64,000 nucleotides of DNA from Sphingobacterium sp. N143 (lineage in GTDB: Bacteria; Bacteroidota; Bacteroidia; Sphingobacteriales; Sphingobacteriaceae), in NCBI RefSeq assembly GCF_030325625.1, contig NZ_JACAIS010000010.1:1-64000 (forward strand). The letters run 5' to 3'. Within the stretch, counting starts at the first letter, position 1; every line of letters starts with the position of its first letter. The translations under genes and the position numbers were made by a program. Below, in pieces: positions 62,387 through 64,000 of the stretch. The notes under the pieces are model-generated. The model saw nothing but the letters and a program-made list of their open reading frames with translations. It was not told the DNA's origin and ran no database searches.

Positions 62387-63871
62387 ATGTATTTTTTAGG
62401 TATAGATGTAGGTACTTCTTCAGTCAAGGTTTCCATTGTCGAGGCTTCTTCGCAACGTAAGGTCTGTTCAGTACAATATCCTGCTGTAGAGGCACCGATC
62501 ATTTCGCTTCAGGCCAATTGGGCGGAGCAGGACCCGCTGGATTGGTGGGCCTATTTTAAGCAGGCATTATTAAAGGCCAATGCGCTGGGACTGTATGATC
62601 CAAAGGCGATCAAGGCCATCGGGATCGCTTATCAGATGCACGGGCTGGTGGTGGTGGACCAGGCGCAACAGGTACTCCGCAATGCCATTATCTGGTGCGA
62701 CAGCCGGGCGGTTGAGCTGGGAAATACTGCTTTTGAAGAAATGGGGCGGTCCTTTAATCTGACCCATCACCTGAATTCACCGGGAAACTTCACTGCTTCT
62801 AAACTGGCCTGGGTGAAAGCGAATGAGCCTGAGGTCTATCAAAAGATTGATAAGATCATGTTGCCGGGGGATTTTATAGCCATGAAACTTTCAGGGCAGA
62901 TAACGACATCCATATCTGCTTTGTCGGAGGGTATTTTTTGGGATTTTCAGGAGAATGAGCTGTCTCGGTCGGTCATGGACTACTATGGTTTTGACCACAG
63001 CCTGATTCCAGCTGTTCAGCCTGTTTTTTCGGAACACGGAAAGATTCTGCCAGCAGTGGCTGATGAGCTGGGCCTGTCCAGACAGGTGACCATCAACTAT
63101 AAGGCTGGAGACCAGCCCAACAATGCGCTTTCCCTGAATGTGCTCGAACCTGGCGAGGTTGCTGCCACGGCGGGTACCTCAGGGGTGATCTATGGAGTCA
63201 GCGATCAGCTCATTGCTGATCGGGAATCGCGGGTCAATACTTTTGCTCACGTCAACTATGGGGAGCATGCTGTTCGGACGGGTGTGCTGCTCTGTATCAA
63301 TGGTACGGGGATCATGAATAGCTGGGGCCGAAAACTGGTGGGGGCTGATCTTTCTTATGAGCAGATCAACAGTAGGGCTGCCGAATCCCCGATAGGGAGC
63401 CGGGGACTACAGGTTATCCCTTTTGGAAATGGGGCCGAGCGTATGCTGAATAATCAATCGGTGGGTGCATCGATGACGGGGATTGATTTAAACCGGCATC
63501 AGGTGAGCGATATTTTGCGCGCGATACAGGAGGGGATTGCTTATGCTTTTCGCTATGGCCTGGATATTATGCGTGAAAATGGTCTGTTTCCGCAAATGAT
63601 CCGTGCTGGGCATGCCAATCTCTTCTTGAGTGCGGTATTCCGTGAATCTTTTGTGGGGGTGACCGACGTTCCTGTAGAGATCTTCGATCATGACGGCAGT
63701 GTTGGGGCGGCCTTGGGGGCTGGGATCGGGAGCGGTTATTACAGGGATTTCAAAGAAGCTTTCCATACGCTTAAACCGGTTTATACGGTGCAGCCGAATG
63801 ATGTGGATCAGCATGAAGAAAATTATCAACAGTGGAAGGAAACTTTAAATGCAATAATCAATATAAAATAA
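62387..63871 (+). CDS. xylB: xylulokinase
   Basis: This is a 494-residue FGGY-family kinase that phosphorylates D-xylulose. It begins FLGIDVGTSSVKVS (phosphate 1 region), has the MHGLVVVDQ strand, and the catalytic Asp in KAGDQPNNALS, with a C-terminal FGGY region (RAGHANLFLSAVF, EIFDHDGSVGAALGAG). The next gene starts two bases later, a xylA-like frame. Both are repressed by the divergent LacI factor, judging from operators in front. Confidence 0.94.
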   Translation: MYFLGIDVGTSSVKVSIVEASSQRKVCSVQYPAVEAPIISLQANWAEQDPLDWWAYFKQALLKANALGLYDPKAIKAIGIAYQMHGLVVVDQAQQVLRNAIIWCDSRAVELGNTAFEEMGRSFNLTHHLNSPGNFTASKLAWVKANEPEVYQKIDKIMLPGDFIAMKLSGQITTSISALSEGIFWDFQENELSRSVMDYYGFDHSLIPAVQPVFSEHGKILPAVADELGLSRQVTINYKAGDQPNNALSLNVLEPGEVAATAGTSGVIYGVSDQLIADRESRVNTFAHVNYGEHAVRTGVLLCINGTGIMNSWGRKLVGADLSYEQINSRAAESPIGSRGLQVIPFGNGAERMLNNQSVGASMTGIDLNRHQVSDILRAIQEGIAYAFRYGLDIMRENGLFPQMIRAGHANLFLSAVFRESFVGVTDVPVEIFDHDGSVGAALGAGIGSGYYRDFKEAFHTLKPVYTVQPNDVDQHEENYQQWKETLNAIINIK

Positions 63872-63872
63872 G

Positions 63873-64000
63873 ATGAATATTATCAAAGGACAGAAAGAAT
63901 TTTTTAAAGGAATTGAACAGATACAATTCGAAGGAAAAGAGAGCAAAAACCCAATGGCTTTTCGTTATTACAATCCCAAACAGCTTGTTGCCGGGAAGAC
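63873..64000 (+). CDS. xylA: xylose isomerase, 5' end only (partial)
   Basis: The ATG at 63873 opens a frame that runs to the window end (42 codons). The start, MNIIKGQKEFFKGIEQIQFE followed by GKESKNPMAFRYYNP, matches the N-terminus of bacterial xylose isomerases. It follows xylB by one base, as expected for a xylBA operon. The remainder of the gene lies outside the window. Confidence 0.88.
   Translation, partial: MNIIKGQKEFFKGIEQIQFEGKESKNPMAFRYYNPKQLVAGK

Overview
The window looks like chromosomal DNA of a Sphingobacterium-like Bacteroidota. The evidence is a SusC/SusD pair with a dedicated ECF sigma/FecR switch, several TAnnTTTG-type -7 promoter boxes, lipoprotein signals of Bacteroidota style, DUF6266-like and PA0069-type genes, and the rpsU-xerC-hpf gene order. 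I see no phage, insertion sequence or CRISPR array.

Layout. (1) 1-300: the 3' end of a 5S rRNA gene with an rrn terminator. (2) 302-4171: a large secreted GH31 glycosidase with FN3, CBM32-like, dockerin-like and cohesin-like parts. (3) 4.2-17.3 kb: mostly small stress and housekeeping accessory genes: a pirin/pseudo-receiver/OsmC operon, an AAA ATPase, SRPBCC proteins, an ECF42-like sigma factor with its YciI (DGPF) and AhpD-like partners, a DUF885 lipoprotein, a GlxA-type AraC regulator divergent from a DoxX/SRPBCC/VOC group, and an amidinotransferase-family hydrolase. (4) 17.4-28.3 kb: a polysaccharide utilisation locus on the minus strand, read as ECF sigma, FecR anti-sigma, STN-SusC, SusD, GH95 alpha-L-fucosidase and GH20 hexosaminidase. 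A terminator-like hairpin separates susD from the enzymes. (5) 28.4-36.9 kb: tRNA-Met(CAT), a HAD phosphatase, rpsU with an exceptional Shine-Dalgarno, xerC, hpf, ferritin, an outer-membrane beta-barrel protein and a quinone oxidoreductase. (6) 36.9-45.9 kb: an AraC regulator and a fucose operon (transporter, mutarotase, UxaA-type dehydratase, GH29 fucosidase, two SDRs, a FAH-family hydrolase and a lactonase). (7) 46.1-64 kb: two tRNA-Phe genes, mnmA, a radical SAM protein, an amino-acid permease, the feoA-feoB-Cys-rich operon, a MarR regulator, a ZIP transporter, a PAP2 phosphatase, glmM, an antiporter fused to a periplasmic NTF2-like domain, and a LacI regulator divergent from xylB-xylA. xylA is cut by the window end.

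How it fits together. The SusCD locus and the fucose operon read as one programme. Fucosylated glycans are bound and imported by SusCD, trimmed by GH95, GH29 and GH20, and free L-fucose enters by the FucP-like symporter. It is then oxidised without phosphorylation to pyruvate and lactate (fucose dehydrogenase, lactonase, dehydratase, second dehydrogenase, diketo-acid hydrolase). The GH31 enzyme at the left edge may attack the same kind of glycan, possibly as an alpha-N-acetylgalactosaminidase; that is an inference. All functions come from reading motifs and context without a database search.
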